From Ryuthela nishihirai (lineage: Eukaryota; Arthropoda; Arachnida; Araneae; Heptathelidae), in NCBI GenBank assembly GCA_038380435.1, contig JAWZYU010000020.1:45912307-45976306 (forward strand): DNA of 64,000 bases, written 5' to 3'. A model generated the notes under the pieces. It was given only the letters and a program-made list of their open reading frames with translations. It was not told the origin of the DNA and ran no database searches. Made by a program: the position numbers and the translations under genes. Numbering within the stretch: the stretch's first letter is position 1; each line of letters starts with the position of its first letter. Positions 32,231-42,653 of the stretch are shown one piece after another.

Positions 32231-33000
32231 AGGAAAAATCCCTCCAATCATTATACGTTCACCCAAGAACTGGATGAATACCCATAAGGAATTGACAAAA
32301 ATCGCTGTAGAGGCATTTACTGCTAAGACCTCTGGCGAAACAGTCGGATTAAATGTTCAGATGACTACAGGTCATTTGCTCGATTCTTTGAAGCCTCAAA
32401 ACAGCAATTCCATACCTACAAATTGAGGGATGAGAAAAATCTACCCTATGACATAACTTCCGATGACGTCCTTATTGCTCTGGTTGACTTGGGTTTTACA
32501 GTCATAAAAATTTCACAGATGAGACGTGGCAAACATAAACGTCCGATCCCTGTTTTCTTGGTAGAATTACCAAAAGACACTGTCAACAAAAAGATATACG
32601 ATGTCACTGACCTCTTTCATCTGAAGACTCACATTGAGAGCTAGAGGACTAAACACCAACGCAGTGCCATAATTGTCAGCGCTATGGCCATGCACAGAGT
32701 GGATGTTTTAATCTTCCACGCTGTGTGAAATGCGCTGTAGTCACGTAACAATGGACTGCCTTAGGAAAAAGGATGAAAGTCCGCCCAAATGTGGCCTTGG
32801 CCATACGGTCAACTACAAAGGTTGTTCCTATTATCCTACTAAGGAGGTTGTGACTACTCCAAAGGAAAAATCTAATAGTGCCCCATCTTTAAAGGCTGTT
32901 AGTACTCCTGAATTATCTTACGCAAGTGCTGCTGCAAAAAGCACACCTGCTCCCAAATCTCAAACCTTTACCTAAGAGATATCCTATGCTAAATCCTACT
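32231..33000 (+). pseudogene. Jockey-type LINE ORF1 (nucleic-acid-binding protein)
   Basis: Reads PPIIIRSPKNWMNTHKELTK and AFTAKTSGETVGLNVQ, then LRDEKNLPYDITSDDVLIAL, RRGKHKRPIPVFLVELPKDT and YDVTDLFHLK, followed by a zinc knuckle C-x2-C-x4-H-x4-C (CHNCQRYGHAQSGCF) and a second knuckle region (GCSYYPTKE). This is the gag-like ORF1 of arthropod Jockey-clade elements, which coats the element RNA. At least three frame breaks are present. Confidence 0.88.
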
Positions 33001-33182
33001 GCCGTACCTCCTATGCAAGCTCCTTCTACAAGCGAGCAGTTTGATGCCACCATCTTAAACAATCTGAAGGAAATCTTTTTGATTTTCAAAAATCTTAATG
33101 TTGCTAAGATCTTATTAATGGCTAAGTCATTAATAAATATCAGAATATCAACGGCCTTATGGGCAAACTCACAGTTGGGCTG

Positions 33183-34140
33183 AAAGCGTTCGATTATTTA
33201 CTCTCTTCGCTGTCCTCAAATGGAGCACAACTGTACGAAGAACTATCTCATGAATTTTTCTTGGAATGCGAATGGCATTCTCACCGATTTATGGGAGTTC
33301 AGTAACCTTTTGTCACTCCCAAGCTGATATTGTCCTTTTGGGCGAAACACACCTTAGAGCTTCTGATAAATTGAAGTTTTCGAACTTTGAGGTCTACAGA
33401 ACGGATCGACAGCATAAGAGGTGGAGGTACCGCTGTTATCAAGAGAACCATCAAACACCATATTTTACTAACTGTAGACTTCAATACGTTGGAGATCACT
33501 GCTATTGCAGTCAACGATGTCCTTTTTGGAACTTTGAATATATATGCGGCATATAAACTGCCCGTAGCCGTCCCATGGCCGAGTGGTTAGCACGCTTGGC
33601 TACTGCTCTAAGGGACCTGGGTTCGAGCCCCGGATAAGGCATGGTTGTGTGTGTGTGTGTGTGTTTTTCTGCTGAGGTCCTGCCATCCTCTCAGATCTTC
33701 TACTTTGGCATATAAACTGACGGGCTCCTGTCAGACCTCTGTGGCAAGCAGCTGCTTGAGGGGGGTATTTTTTTTTATAAACTGCCCAACTCTGATATTA
33801 TTTTAGATGATTTTAAAATAATTTTTAACACCAATACTCCTACAATTTTAGCAGGAAATTTAAACTCCAAAAATGTTACCTGGAACTCCAGATCCTGCAA
33901 CAAAAATGGAAATATTCTTTTCAACTATGCCACAGCCAATGGCATTATTGTGGACGCTCCCAGTGAGCCCACCTTCTATCCTTACAACTCCATGCCCAGA
34001 CCAGATGTATTAGATCTGGTATTGTTAGGAAATTTTTTACCATCCTATGAACTTTGTGTTCATTTTAATCTGAACTCTGACCATTTACCAGTTTGCTTGA
34101 CTGTTTTTGTCTGTCACCCTTGTCCCAGACAATTTTAGAG
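33183..34140 (+). pseudogene. Jockey-type LINE ORF2 endonuclease domain
   Basis: ADIVLLGETHLRASDKLKFS, then EVYRTDRQHKR and, from another frame, GGGTAVIKRTIKHHILLTVD begin an apurinic-type endonuclease; GTLNIYAAYKLP is cut by a SINE1. Beyond it ILAGNLNSKNVTWNSR and LNSDHLPVCLTVF give the GDxN-type and SDHLPV motifs. The enzyme nicks target DNA to prime reverse transcription. Interrupted at 33564-33775 by SINE1, and by frameshifts. Confidence 0.9.
33564..33775 (+). mobile_element. SINE1, full length, with perfect 12-bp target duplication
   Basis: TATAAACTGCCC at 33552-33563 is repeated at 33776-33787. The insert runs from GTAGCCGTCCCATGGCCGAG (A box region) and GGGTTCGAGCCCCGG (B box) through a (TG)n stretch, the full body and GGGGGGTATTTTTTTT tail. 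This defines the ends of SINE1 exactly. Confidence 0.97.
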
Positions 34141-35980
34141 TCGTAAACTGGGAACTCTTTAAAACTACAGTCAACGGAAAAGTCTCCGGATCTTGTAATA
34201 CTCTATCTCGCAGGAAGATTGATGATACATTATCACCTTTACTGATCTTTTGAATCAATCTAGAATTGATGCTACTACCATTCATAAACCTGGTAAGGAC
34301 TTCTACATCCTTCCAAGATTTCTTTCTAATCTTGTTAAAGAGAAGAATAAAGCCAGACATAAATGGCAGAGATCTAGAGTCATGATAAGAATGCTTATTA
34401 TGCACTCAAGATCGATGTCAGACAAAAGCTCATAGACCACTGTAGTTTTACATGGAACAGGAAAATTACCTCACTTTCTACAAGTGATGGCTCCATCTTG
34501 AAGATGGTTAAAACCTTAAAGAATCCTTATGTTAAGTACCCTCCCATCCAGGGAAAGGATGGATTGTGCTATAATGAGGATGATAAATGTGAAGCTTTTG
34601 TGGATACGCTTGAGATTCAATTTCAAGAAAATTCTGATCTCTCCAACGATACACCTGCGATAAAGTGGAGGAAACTTTTCAGTTTCTCAAGTGGACAGAT
34701 CTAGAATTCGTTTTACATCTCCATCTTAATTGATTCAGGCCATCCGCAAGTTGAAACCCAATAGGCTTCAGGTCCCGATGACAGGATGCTGAAGAACCTC
34801 CCGAAAAATGCTATCACGCTGTTGTGCAACATTTTCAATTTCCTCCTCCGGCATCACATCTTTCCGGAGGTATGGAAGAATGCCTATGTTAGGCTCATCC
34901 ATAAACCGGGTAAGGACCCTTCTTTAGCCGACAGCTATTGCCCAATAAGTCTATTATCTGTTTAGGAAAGTTGTTTGAGCGAATTCTGCTCAACCGACAG
35001 GATGAATTCCTTTCAAATCACCCTATTCTGCCTGAGTCACAATTCGGATTCAGACGAAAAAGATAAACTCAGCATCAAGTCTTCAGAGTAGTGGAGAATA
35101 TTGCTGAGGCAGTCAACAAAAAAGAAACTGTTGCTGCTGTCTTTCTGGACGTGGCCAAAGCTATTGACCGCGTCTGGATGGACGGCCTCATCTATAAACT
35201 GATCACGATTGGAATTCCTTCGGGCCTTACTCACAATCTTATCTTTCAGACAGAACCTTCCAGGTTCACATTAAAACCTCTATTTCCATAAAGAGAGTGG
35301 TGGCCGCTGGAGTCCCACAAGGCTCTCTTCTCATTGTACCTTTTTGACGTTCCTTCTTTTAACCGGATTGTCATTGCTCAGTATGCTGATATTGCACTCA
35401 TCTCCCCTTCTTTGGGAGTATGCAATAAGACTTCAAAATTGCTTGAATGAGTTAGACTCGTGGTACGATAAATGGAAGATGAAAATAAACACAGATAAGG
35501 GTAACGCCATACTTTTTAGTGGCAGGAGGATTAATAACCCTCAAACCTTACTCTTTATGAATGAAGACATCAGATGGCAAGATACTGTGAAATACCTTGC
35601 ATAAGAAACTCAAGTGGAATCCCCACAATTCATGGGATCATCACTAAGGTGAACACCGTCAGATGTCAGCTGGGACCTCTTCCGAGACGAAATTCCAACT
35701 TGTCCATTGACCACAAGCTTTTGCTGTACGATATGGTCATACGTCCCATCATATGCTTTCCCTATTTGGGCGAACACTACTCCCACCAATATCCATGATT
35801 CAGGTCTTGCAGAACAAGATCTTGAGATGTGCGGTCGATGCACTATGGTTTGTAACTAACAGACAAATCCATAAAGATCTGGGCATCGACCATATTTCCC
35901 CTTATATTGTTTCTTTCAGGTGGCTTTTTTGTCAGTTCAAAGCAAACCCACATGTTATCTCCTGCTTGTTTGCTTAACTA
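34141..35980 (+). pseudogene. Jockey-type LINE ORF2 reverse transcriptase
   Basis: Serial frames give RLIHKPGKDPSLADSYCPIS, SNHPILPESQFGFRR, AVFLDVAKAIDRVWMDGLIY (block with the first catalytic D), VVAAGVPQGSLL (block before the active site), YADIALISPS (an altered FADD-type site) and LQNCLNELDSWYDKWKMKIN, then LLYDMVIRPIICF. These are the ordered motifs of Jockey-clade RT. Numerous frameshifts and stops; one residue of the usual FADD signature is lost. Ends near 35975; the 3' UTR runs to about 36225. Confidence 0.92.
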
Positions 35981-36229
35981 CAACCATGAATAGTTACAAG
36001 AGGCCTAAAATGATGGCTTTCAGCAAAGGTAGTCATCCATTTTAGGTCTCTTGTGCATCCTTACTACTTTTATATTAGATTTTTAATGCCCTTTGGGGGA
36101 CCACCACTGGTGGTTTAATTTTTTGCATTTACACTGATGCCAACTAGGCACATGTTCAGATGGGAGAGGTTAGGGGTACCCAAATACTTGGTACTCTGAT
36201 AATCATTTACCGATCTACTACCCGCCAGT

Positions 36230-36390
36230 GATCATGGCTACCAATGGTACTGGAATCGGAGTCCTAGTCTAGTATACTACCTCAATGGGATTTCCTCAAT
36301 TACTAAAATATATCACAGAACAGGAAAGGTTAAACTAATATTCTAAATGGAATAAAAAACTTTTTTTAAATCTATTTTTAGGTGTAAAAT
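36230..36390 (-). repeat. repeat family A, copy 3 (first half)
   Basis: The complement matches 40355-40445 (ATATATTTTAGTAATT ... AAAAATAGATTTAAAAAA) and, in its left end, 19548-19610 (CCCATTGAGGTAGTATACTA, GCCATGATCAC). Split from its second half (36825-36900) by a LINE-A insertion. Confidence 0.75.
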
Positions 36391-36820
36391 TAGGTCTTTC
36401 TAAGGTTAGTTATGGTAGCGAAGCATGGAACTCTTTGTAAGCAGGATAACAAGAAAATGAGCTCGATTCTAGATGTTTGCGCAGTACCTTGTGCATTGTG
36501 GACATTGTAAGTAATGATGAGACTAGGAATCATCAACCTCCTTTGAGCAAATTTTATGCAGAGAGACTGACCATGTTGCCCGTATGCACAGCTGCAGATT
36601 GACACACAAATTTATAAAGTGGTGTGTCTAAAGGCGTCAGGAAAAGGGGGCGACCTAGGTTGCGATGGGTAATGTCAAACAGGACTTTGCTAGAATTGGA
36701 TTAGAGGCCAAATGCAACAGCTGAGCTCAGAACATGATTGCAACATATGTATGAAGAGGAAAATTAGTCTGGTAAGACCTCCATAGCCCATGGCTATACG
36801 AGGATTTTGTATGTATTTTT
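36391..36820 (+). pseudogene. LINE-A 3' fragment inserted in family A
   Basis: TAAGGTTAGTTATGGTAGCG, GATTCTAGATGTTTGCGCAG, GTAAGTAATGATGAGACTAG, AAAGGGGGCGACCTAGG, GTCAAACAGGACTTTGCTAG and AGACCTCCATAGCCCATGGC align with 47020-47490. Only the 3' 430 bp are present, as expected for 5'-truncated retrotransposition. Confidence 0.85.
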
Positions 36821-36824
36821 AGTC

Positions 36825-36900
36825 TTGATATATACTAGGAGGCAAAAATTATACAAACTGTTTTGGATTTGAAAGCAGGTAGACAAATTTGTTTTCGTAC
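36825..36900 (-). repeat. repeat family A, copy 3 (second half)
   Basis: The complement (CTACCTGCTTTCAAATCCAA, ATAATTTTTGCCTCCTAG) matches 40257-40345. Confidence 0.7.
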
Positions 36901-37167
36901 GACTAGAATTTAGGGAGAGGGCTCCCCTATGTACGTCCCTGGTAGAGACTACTTAATAGTCATCTGTATTAATTGTACGAAGTGCCCAAGATTTCTCATA
37001 AGATTACTTAAATTTTGAAAGTAAAAATACGAACTCCCTTACATGCTAGTTTTTGTATGAAATCTTAAAGGCTAGCTTTTCACACTCATCAGTGCCATTC
37101 ACTATTCTAATGGTACAAAATTAGTTTTACTGATTACTTCTAACCACGATAACGAATTTTTTTTCAG

Positions 37168-37283
37168 AGCTTAAAACCTTCAACTTGGACATTGGACAAA
37201 GAATCCAACATGGAATGCGACAGCTGCCAGCTTTAATACAAATGGATCCGGATTTTAATCTACAGCAAGAGCACAGCACTTAA
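37168..37283 (+). CDS. putative terminal exon, unidentified protein
   Basis: A good 3' splice site (TTTTTTTTCAG, ending 37167) is followed by an open frame ending in TAA at 37281-37283. Read with a two-base split first codon it gives LKTFNLDIGQRIQHGMRQLP then ALIQMDPDFNLQQEHST. The peptide is rich in amphipathic, charged residues, unlike the low-complexity frames around it. Codon use is balanced despite the AT-rich surroundings. I do not recognise the family. Upstream exons would have to lie to the left on the plus strand; none was identified, so this is a candidate only. It could alternatively be part of a retrocopied gene. Confidence 0.4.
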
Positions 37284-38411
37284 TTTTGCAAGCTAAATTA
37301 TCATGCTAAGCGTTTGTATCTATCATTTGTCCTTGGTTTCTTCATGATTTCATTCTGTCCTGTGAGTGGGCATGCTTTCATTGGGAATATTATGGAATTA
37401 TGTATGTTTCAGCTATTGATGTCACAGGGTACAACTTAGTATAAACATGATATTGGGTAGTTTTCCTTATAGGAGGTAAGAGTTTAGTACTTTGCAGAAT
37501 GGCAGGTTTTCTATCTAAAGAAAAGTATATCATAAACCAAGAAATTCCCAATCAAGGGCATACACTAAGAAAATGTGCGTTTTCTGCTGAGAAACAAAGA
37601 CATCTCTTGATTGCAATAGATAAATGAAGAAAAAGTACATGAACCACTGCAAATTTGCAATGAATGTTATCAGACTTCATGAAGAATTGGTGAACAATTA
37701 CTTTAGTGTTACAATAGATATATACTTTTAATGGGACGGAGTAAAAAACAATATTATGGGGTTGTGGAAGTATTCTGTAAACTTCTCTTTTACAGTACAG
37801 AAAAAAAGTCTGAGGAACTTTGCAGCACATTACATGGCAAAAGAATCGCTAAAAACAAGCTTTTTTTCTGCTGTAATGTGCTGGAAGTTGTTTTTATGCA
37901 CAATAGCTTTAAAATCATGAAACTTATATAAAAATTTAAAATGAAAAATGCATTTTTCATTTTAAATTTATACAATGCATAAATGACATCACTAAAAGCT
38001 ATATAATTTTTTAATGAATATGTGCTTAGGTATGATTGAATGATGCCATCTGATATTCCACTATACAGGACAGTACTACATCTGATGGATGGCCCCACAA
38101 GCCACCTTCATGTGTTGATTGAGGCCTAAAAAAACTGACATTAAAGCTGCGAAGCAGAGGGGAAGGTACCTATTGAAATTATCTACACTACTCTGTTATC
38201 TGATTCTGTCAGTTTCCGTATCTGGAATATGGAAACTTTTTGAATTTTGAGCTGTGCCAAGGATTTGTTGTCAATATGGTTAGGTAGCATTGTCTAAATT
38301 TATACTGTAATTCTGCGAATGAATTGTGCAGTCTTCCATTATTTAAAGGGTAAAATGAGCTTTTCCAAAAAAATAAACGATTTTTTTCTACATAAATATC
38401 AGAAAGTTGGG
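37284..38411. other. no gene; contains a palindrome
   Basis: AT-rich. 37932-37969 is a perfect 38-bp palindrome with no spacer, inside a weaker symmetrical stretch from about 37900 to 38005. Confidence 0.6.
37932..37969. repeat. perfect 38-bp palindrome
   Basis: The left half AAATTTAAAATGAAAAATG is exactly complementary to the right half with zero spacer. Outer flanks (AATAGCTTTAAAATCATG versus its imperfect complement near 37990-38005) extend the symmetry. Confidence 0.95.
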
Positions 38412-38540
38412 ACAAATGTCCAAGCTCTCATGGATGGTTTGGTGAGGGGACCCACTGGACAGCTGTTGAGAAAAGGGTGTGTCTCCCGTCAAGACCATCT
38501 AGAATGTTTTTACGTGTGTTGGGTATGGCCACGGCTTAAC
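38412..38540 (-). mobile_element. SINE2 internal fragment
   Basis: GGTGAGGGGACCCACTGGAC, AGCTGTTGAG, CTCCCGTCAAGACCATCTAG, GGGTATGGCCACGGCTTAAC: a middle piece of reverse-oriented SINE2 with a deletion. Confidence 0.75.
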
Positions 38541-38752
38541 ATATACATTTTTATAATTTTGAAAATATCCAAATATAACACTTTTAAAATGTACAGTAAT
38601 CTATACCGGCAAAAAATTTTTGCTAGTGACAAATTGCAGTGATGTTTAGCTTCACTTGTTGACAATCATTCTGGCTTTTTTTCCAAAGAAAAAACGTCGA
38701 ATAAAAGTACATTTACACTGTTTTAGAAGGTAAAAAAAAAAGCAACATTATT

Positions 38753-38973
38753 AGTAACAAATCAGCACTTTAGCGTCGATTTAAATCTTAGAGGAAAAAT
38801 GGTCTTGAGCCAGGTGGGATACGAACCCACGAACCCCTGATAACATGTCAGGTGCTCTGGACCACTGAGCTACCGGCAGCCGATCAAGATCTCTAATTAG
38901 AACATTCTGGCATGTAAGTAATGTAATTTTTCCTCTAAGATTTAAATCGACGCTAAAGTGCCGATTTATTACT
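38753..38973. repeat. foldback with tRNA-like centre
   Basis: Arms 38753-38800 and 38926-38973 (48 bp each) are complementary with two mismatches, e.g. TCTTAGAGGAAAAAT and its complement. Between them, on the minus strand at 38805-38880, is a tRNA-like sequence with A box TAGCTCAGTGGTCCAGAGCA, a 5-bp anticodon-like stem around CATGTTA and a T arm GTGGGTTCGTATCCCAC. The arms are not part of the tRNA. Confidence 0.9.
38805..38880 (-). tRNA. tRNA-like sequence (probably pseudogene or SINE core)
   Basis: Folds as D-arm (AGCTCAGTGGTCCAGAGC), anticodon stem CCTGA/TCAGG with loop CATGTTA (anticodon position TGT), and T arm GTGGG/CCCAC. The acceptor stem has only about five pairs (GCCGG/CTGGC) and base 33 is A rather than the nearly universal T, so a functional tRNA-Thr is unlikely. 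Confidence 0.35.
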
Positions 38974-39343
38974 TGAATACGTCGAGCTTATTTCATTAAC
39001 ATTATTAGTGTAATACCACAAGCCTGCTTTCACAGGAAAGAGCCAATTTTTTTATCAGTTGTAATGCATGGAATTCATTTTTGCAGCACACCCAAGGTAC
39101 TGCCACATCATATACCAGTGTGCATCACTGCTACGCGATGGATTTTCTACCAATAGTGTACCAATTTTCAGTACACCAATTGTAGAAACTGGGTTATGGG
39201 TACTCCTCCCTAAAGAATATGGAATAACTCTGCCTATGGCGTGACATGATTTAAATCTTTGTGTTCTTAGGTTTGCGATGGAATCTTCTGAAAAATGATA
39301 TCAGTACAGTACTCAGCAAACAAAAATTGATCTCCATTCACAA

Positions 39344-39676
39344 GGTTGGGTTATTTTACCTCTGAGCAGCACTTTTTTTGCACACCATGGGCTAAATGGC
39401 CAGGTCACAAGGATCCAGAAGGTTCGGAGAAGGGGACCCACCGGAACAGCTGTTGAGACAGATGGTAGCCTCCCATCAAGGCCATCCAGCGTGTTCTTTA
39501 ACATGCACAGGGTATGGCTCTCCCACACACAAGACCATGGCTTAATCTCCCATCTGAAGGACAGTGGCTTTTCGAAGCCCATTGGTGTCCCCTATTGACG
39601 GTGGGCAGGGCGGGGAATTCTGCAGAGATAAATCTCAACGCTGACCCAGCTGGGACTCAAACTTGGGAACTACACC
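39344..39676 (-). mobile_element. SINE2, most of the element
   Basis: GGGTTATTTTACCTCTGAGC, TTTGCACACCATGGGCTAAA, GGACCCACCGGAACAGCTG, AAGGCCATCCAGCGTGTTCT, GGTATGGCTCTCCCACACAC, AAGCCCATTGGTGTCCCCTA, AACGCTGACCCAGCTGGGAC. The last part of the tRNA head is missing. Confidence 0.9.
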
Positions 39677-39744
39677 ATTCATGAAGAATTTGATATTATG
39701 AAATTTGTAAAACTAATTCAGATCAAGTTTTGTGGAAAAATGTT

Positions 39745-39805
39745 TTACCGACATGCAGGATTTGAACAGATACATGCCAGAATGTTCTAACCAGACTACT
39801 AGTAT
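39745..39805 (-). repeat. tRNA-like SINE3, degraded
   Basis: The minus strand reads TGGTTAGAACATTCTGGCAT, GTATCTGTTCAAATCCTGCA, TGTCGGTAAAAC, matching the 13603-13677 copy. Confidence 0.45.
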
Positions 39806-40139
39806 CTTACCTTTTAAGGCACTAAAAATGAGAAAATAATCACTCACTTTTTTTAGCTATCTTTGTCACACAAATTGCACAAGGTTTGCCATTCCAGAGG
39901 TATACACAATGAATTACTTTTTAAAATGGTGCAGTCAAGCAAATTTTTCCTTTGAAGCAACTTCTTGCACAAAAAGTCTGAACCTGTCAGTACAGGATCA
40001 TTATAGAATACCAGATATTTTAAAGTGCTATATTTGTTAAAAAAATTATATACAAATTATCAAACTCTCCAAGTTTTGTTTTTAAGACTTCACTGTGGGT
40101 GCCATAACTTCTGCTAAGCAAGTCTGTTTCAACTTGTAA

Positions 40140-40445
40140 ATGCTAGGTATATTGGGGAGAGGGGTTTGATGTGGGGCTGTTGAGCAGTTCTAAAAATATT
40201 CCCCCCCCCCCCAAAAAAAAAATTCCAGTTATTTTATATGAAATCTCAAACTAGTCTACCTGCTTCGAAATCCAAAAAGAAGATAAATAGAATCATACAA
40301 AGAAAAACAGTTGCCTTTGTATGATTCTATTTTTGCCCCACAGTATATGCTTGACACTAAAAATAGATTTAAAAAATTAAAATTTTATGCCATATGGAAT
40401 ATTTTAGGTTTTCCTGTCTGATGGTATATTTTAGTAATTGGGAAA
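40140..40445 (+). repeat. repeat family A, copy 4
   Basis: Left-part copy matching the complement of 36825-36900 and 36300-36390 as one continuous block, with no LINE insert. It carries a C12/A10 tract at 40201-40222 and an 18-bp inverted duplication (40285-40302/40315-40332) absent from copy 3. Confidence 0.75.
40285..40332. repeat. 18-bp inverted duplication inside family A
   Basis: Arms 40285-40302 and 40315-40332 (AAATAGAATCATACAAAG and its exact complement), spacer 12. Copy 3 (36825-36900) has only the right-arm sequence, so the left arm was added here. Confidence 0.9.
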
Positions 40446-40889
40446 TCATTCGAATTCTCAGAACCCACAGAAACTAGATTCTTACTCTCCCCCCTCCCCC
40501 CACAAAAAACAACTAAATCCTGGGTATGTGGACAGGCAGCAGCTACATATATTTATAGCATTTATAGGAGTGAATCAATTTTTCTTCACATTAAACGTTT
40601 TTAATGTATACCCAAAAAAATCCAGTGATGTCAAATTGGGTATATCTAAACAAGTAAACTTTTGAGAATTTTACATTTTGAACATACAATTACTTTTAAT
40701 TATTTAATCAAATATACTTTCAAATACAAGTATTCCATTATAACAACCTAGTATATTTTGTAGAGATCTGTGAGGAAGGTGAGAATTCAGCAAACACATG
40801 AAAAGAAACATTTTATATAAGATCAAACCCTAGTACCAGATATTTTAAAGTCAAACCCTAGAATACCAGATATTTAAAAGTGCTATACC

Positions 40890-41124
40890 CTAGTCCTTCT
40901 GCAATGCAGCTATACGAGTTAACCACACGACAACTGGGATGGCTAGTCCAGCAAAAATTTCATATTGTTTTTCAGATTTCCATATATATAGTATAAAAGG
41001 TATTAATTTTGGTTCATGGATAGGTTGTACATATGTCCCAGTTTCTTGAACTGTTCTAAAAAAGTATTCATTTACACTCTTAAATGGTATGGCCTTGAGT
41101 AGTTTTCTTGAAAGACTCAATGGC
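40890..41124 (-). CDS. putative terminal exon of a small membrane protein
   Basis: Minus-strand 3' splice site CTTACTTTTAG precedes 41124; the frame reads LSRKLLKAIPFKSVNEYFFR, TVQETGTYVQPIHEPKLIPF, ILYIWKSEKQYEIF, then AGLAIPVVVWLTRIAALQKD and a TAG stop (40892-40890). The C-terminal region has a hydrophobic stretch (about 15 residues) ending in a short basic tail, as in small mitochondrial or ER membrane proteins. The phase (one base before the first full codon) fits the exon at 42545-42653. I do not recognise the family. The intron holds a SINE2 copy. Confidence 0.42.
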
Positions 41125-41204
41125 CTAAAAGTAAGGAATTTTACACATTTGCTGAAATATATCCCGAAGTGTGGTAGTTGTTTCCAAGCATGTCTCCACA
41201 TTAA

Positions 41205-41600
41205 TGGGTTGTTTTACCTCTGAATGGTATTTTTTTGCACACCCTGGGCTAAATGGCCAGGTCACAAGGACCCCAAAGACTCAGAGAAGGTTGGGGGAGG
41301 GGACCCACTGGAACAGATGGTTGCCTCCCGTCAAAGTCATCCAGCATGTTAACGTGCACCGTCTGTTGGATGGGACGTTAAGCCGTGGCCCTGTGTATGG
41401 CTCTCCCATACACAGGGCCACGGCTTAACGTCCCATACAACAGATGGTGGCCTTTCCAAGCCCATTAACGTCCCCTACTGACCATGGTCAGGGAGGAGAG
41501 TTTTGTGGAGATAAGTCTCAACACTAACCCAGCTGGGACTTGAACCTGGGAACTGCAGATTACAAGCCTGGAGTGCTACTGACTGAGCCGCCCCTGCCCC
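41205..41600 (-). mobile_element. SINE2, full length, with 9-bp target duplication
   Basis: CCACATTAA at 41196-41204 and 41601-41609. The reverse-oriented element runs from GGGTTGTTTTACCTCTGAAT to GACTGAGCCGCCCCTGCCCC and includes the B box (GGACTTGAACCTGGGAAC). A 38-bp inverted duplication (41363-41443) has been added internally. Confidence 0.9.
41363..41443. repeat. 38-bp inverted duplication inside SINE2
   Basis: Arms 41363-41400 and 41406-41443, one mismatch, 5-nt spacer (CTCTC). Other SINE2 copies have only the right-hand arm sequence (CACGGCTTAACGTCCCAT), so the left arm is a local copy in reverse. Confidence 0.95.
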
Positions 41601-41609
41601 CCACATTAA

Positions 41610-42544
41610 CGAGTCTTGTCTCTAAGCTGAAGTAGTCTCACTCCAAATTGCAGGAAAAGCAGAAATTGCTATTTTTCATTCATAGAACATTTATTAATGA
41701 AGTAGAATGTAAAAATGTTAACAGTAAAGCTTTCCCATAACCTGCTCTACCACGACAATCTTTTGGTTAAACTGAAATAATAAGTCAACATAAAATTACT
41801 TTGGTTTTGGCATATTTCTATTTTAAATTGTCTATGGATTTAGTCAATCCTATTTGAATCAAAACATTAACATTTTTGGGATAACTGTATATATGCTTTA
41901 ATATATTAGTATTTTTTGAATTTGTATTGAACACCAATCAGTGCTCAATGGGAAAGTTGATTACTGTTGGGATTTTGCTAAAGCACAAACTTACAGGCTT
42001 AGAATTAGCTGTGCCACAAAAAAAGGTTATGCATTTCCAACAGTGAAAATGCCTCTGTCATACACAAGCTTATTAATATATGCAGCATAACTACTTAATG
42101 TGTACTCAACATGCTTATAGTGGGCAAATTATTGCTCATCTTGCTACAAATTGTTCATCCATCTTGTCCTCTGATACAATTACCTTTTTTTCAATTTTCT
42201 GTGGGGTTACATTTCCAAATGTCCCAGTTTCAGTAAACTGAACATTTACTACTGTCCTGGTTTCAGAAAGCCACAACTAGAACATTTACTGTTATACCCT
42301 TTTAACCAAGCATTGAAAACTGTAGTTATGCCATTTTTACGCAGACTACTGTGCAATTTCACCTTTTCCCATATATGTTTAGCAAATTCGCATTTAAAAC
42401 CAATATTCCATTAAATTTTGTTTATATGCCAATTCAGATTTCAGTGAAGCTTATAGTATAAACATTTTATTTATATTTCTTTGAACAGTCGAACAATATA
42501 TGCAACAAAACCCAACTTTTAATGTTAGAAAAATTTCACCTTAC
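41610..42544. other. no gene; presumed intron
   Basis: AT-rich DNA lying between the two candidate minus-strand exons. No repeats recognised. Confidence 0.4.
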
Positions 42545-42653
42545 CATTTGTGAATTAAAGCATACTGGAAGCACAGAACGAGAACTGTCCATGAAGGCAT
42601 ATTCCTTCAATCTTATCTTTTACACACCAAACCTGAGTGCTCTGTTATGAACA
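42545..42653 (-). CDS. putative first coding exon of the small membrane protein gene
   Basis: Minus strand: acceptor TCATTTTCAG before 42653, donor GTAAGG after 42545. ATG at 42600-42598 gives MPSWTVLVLCFQYALIHK plus two bases, which joins in frame to the exon at 40890-41124 (total 96 codons). A second ATG at 42592 would be out of phase with that exon. Acceptor, donor and phase agree, but the peptide has no family match that I know, so this is a model to be tested by transcripts. Confidence 0.35.

Noticed and set aside
33387..33590. Separate gene overlapping the LINE endonuclease
   Set aside because: The frame is simply the frameshifted continuation of the endonuclease domain.
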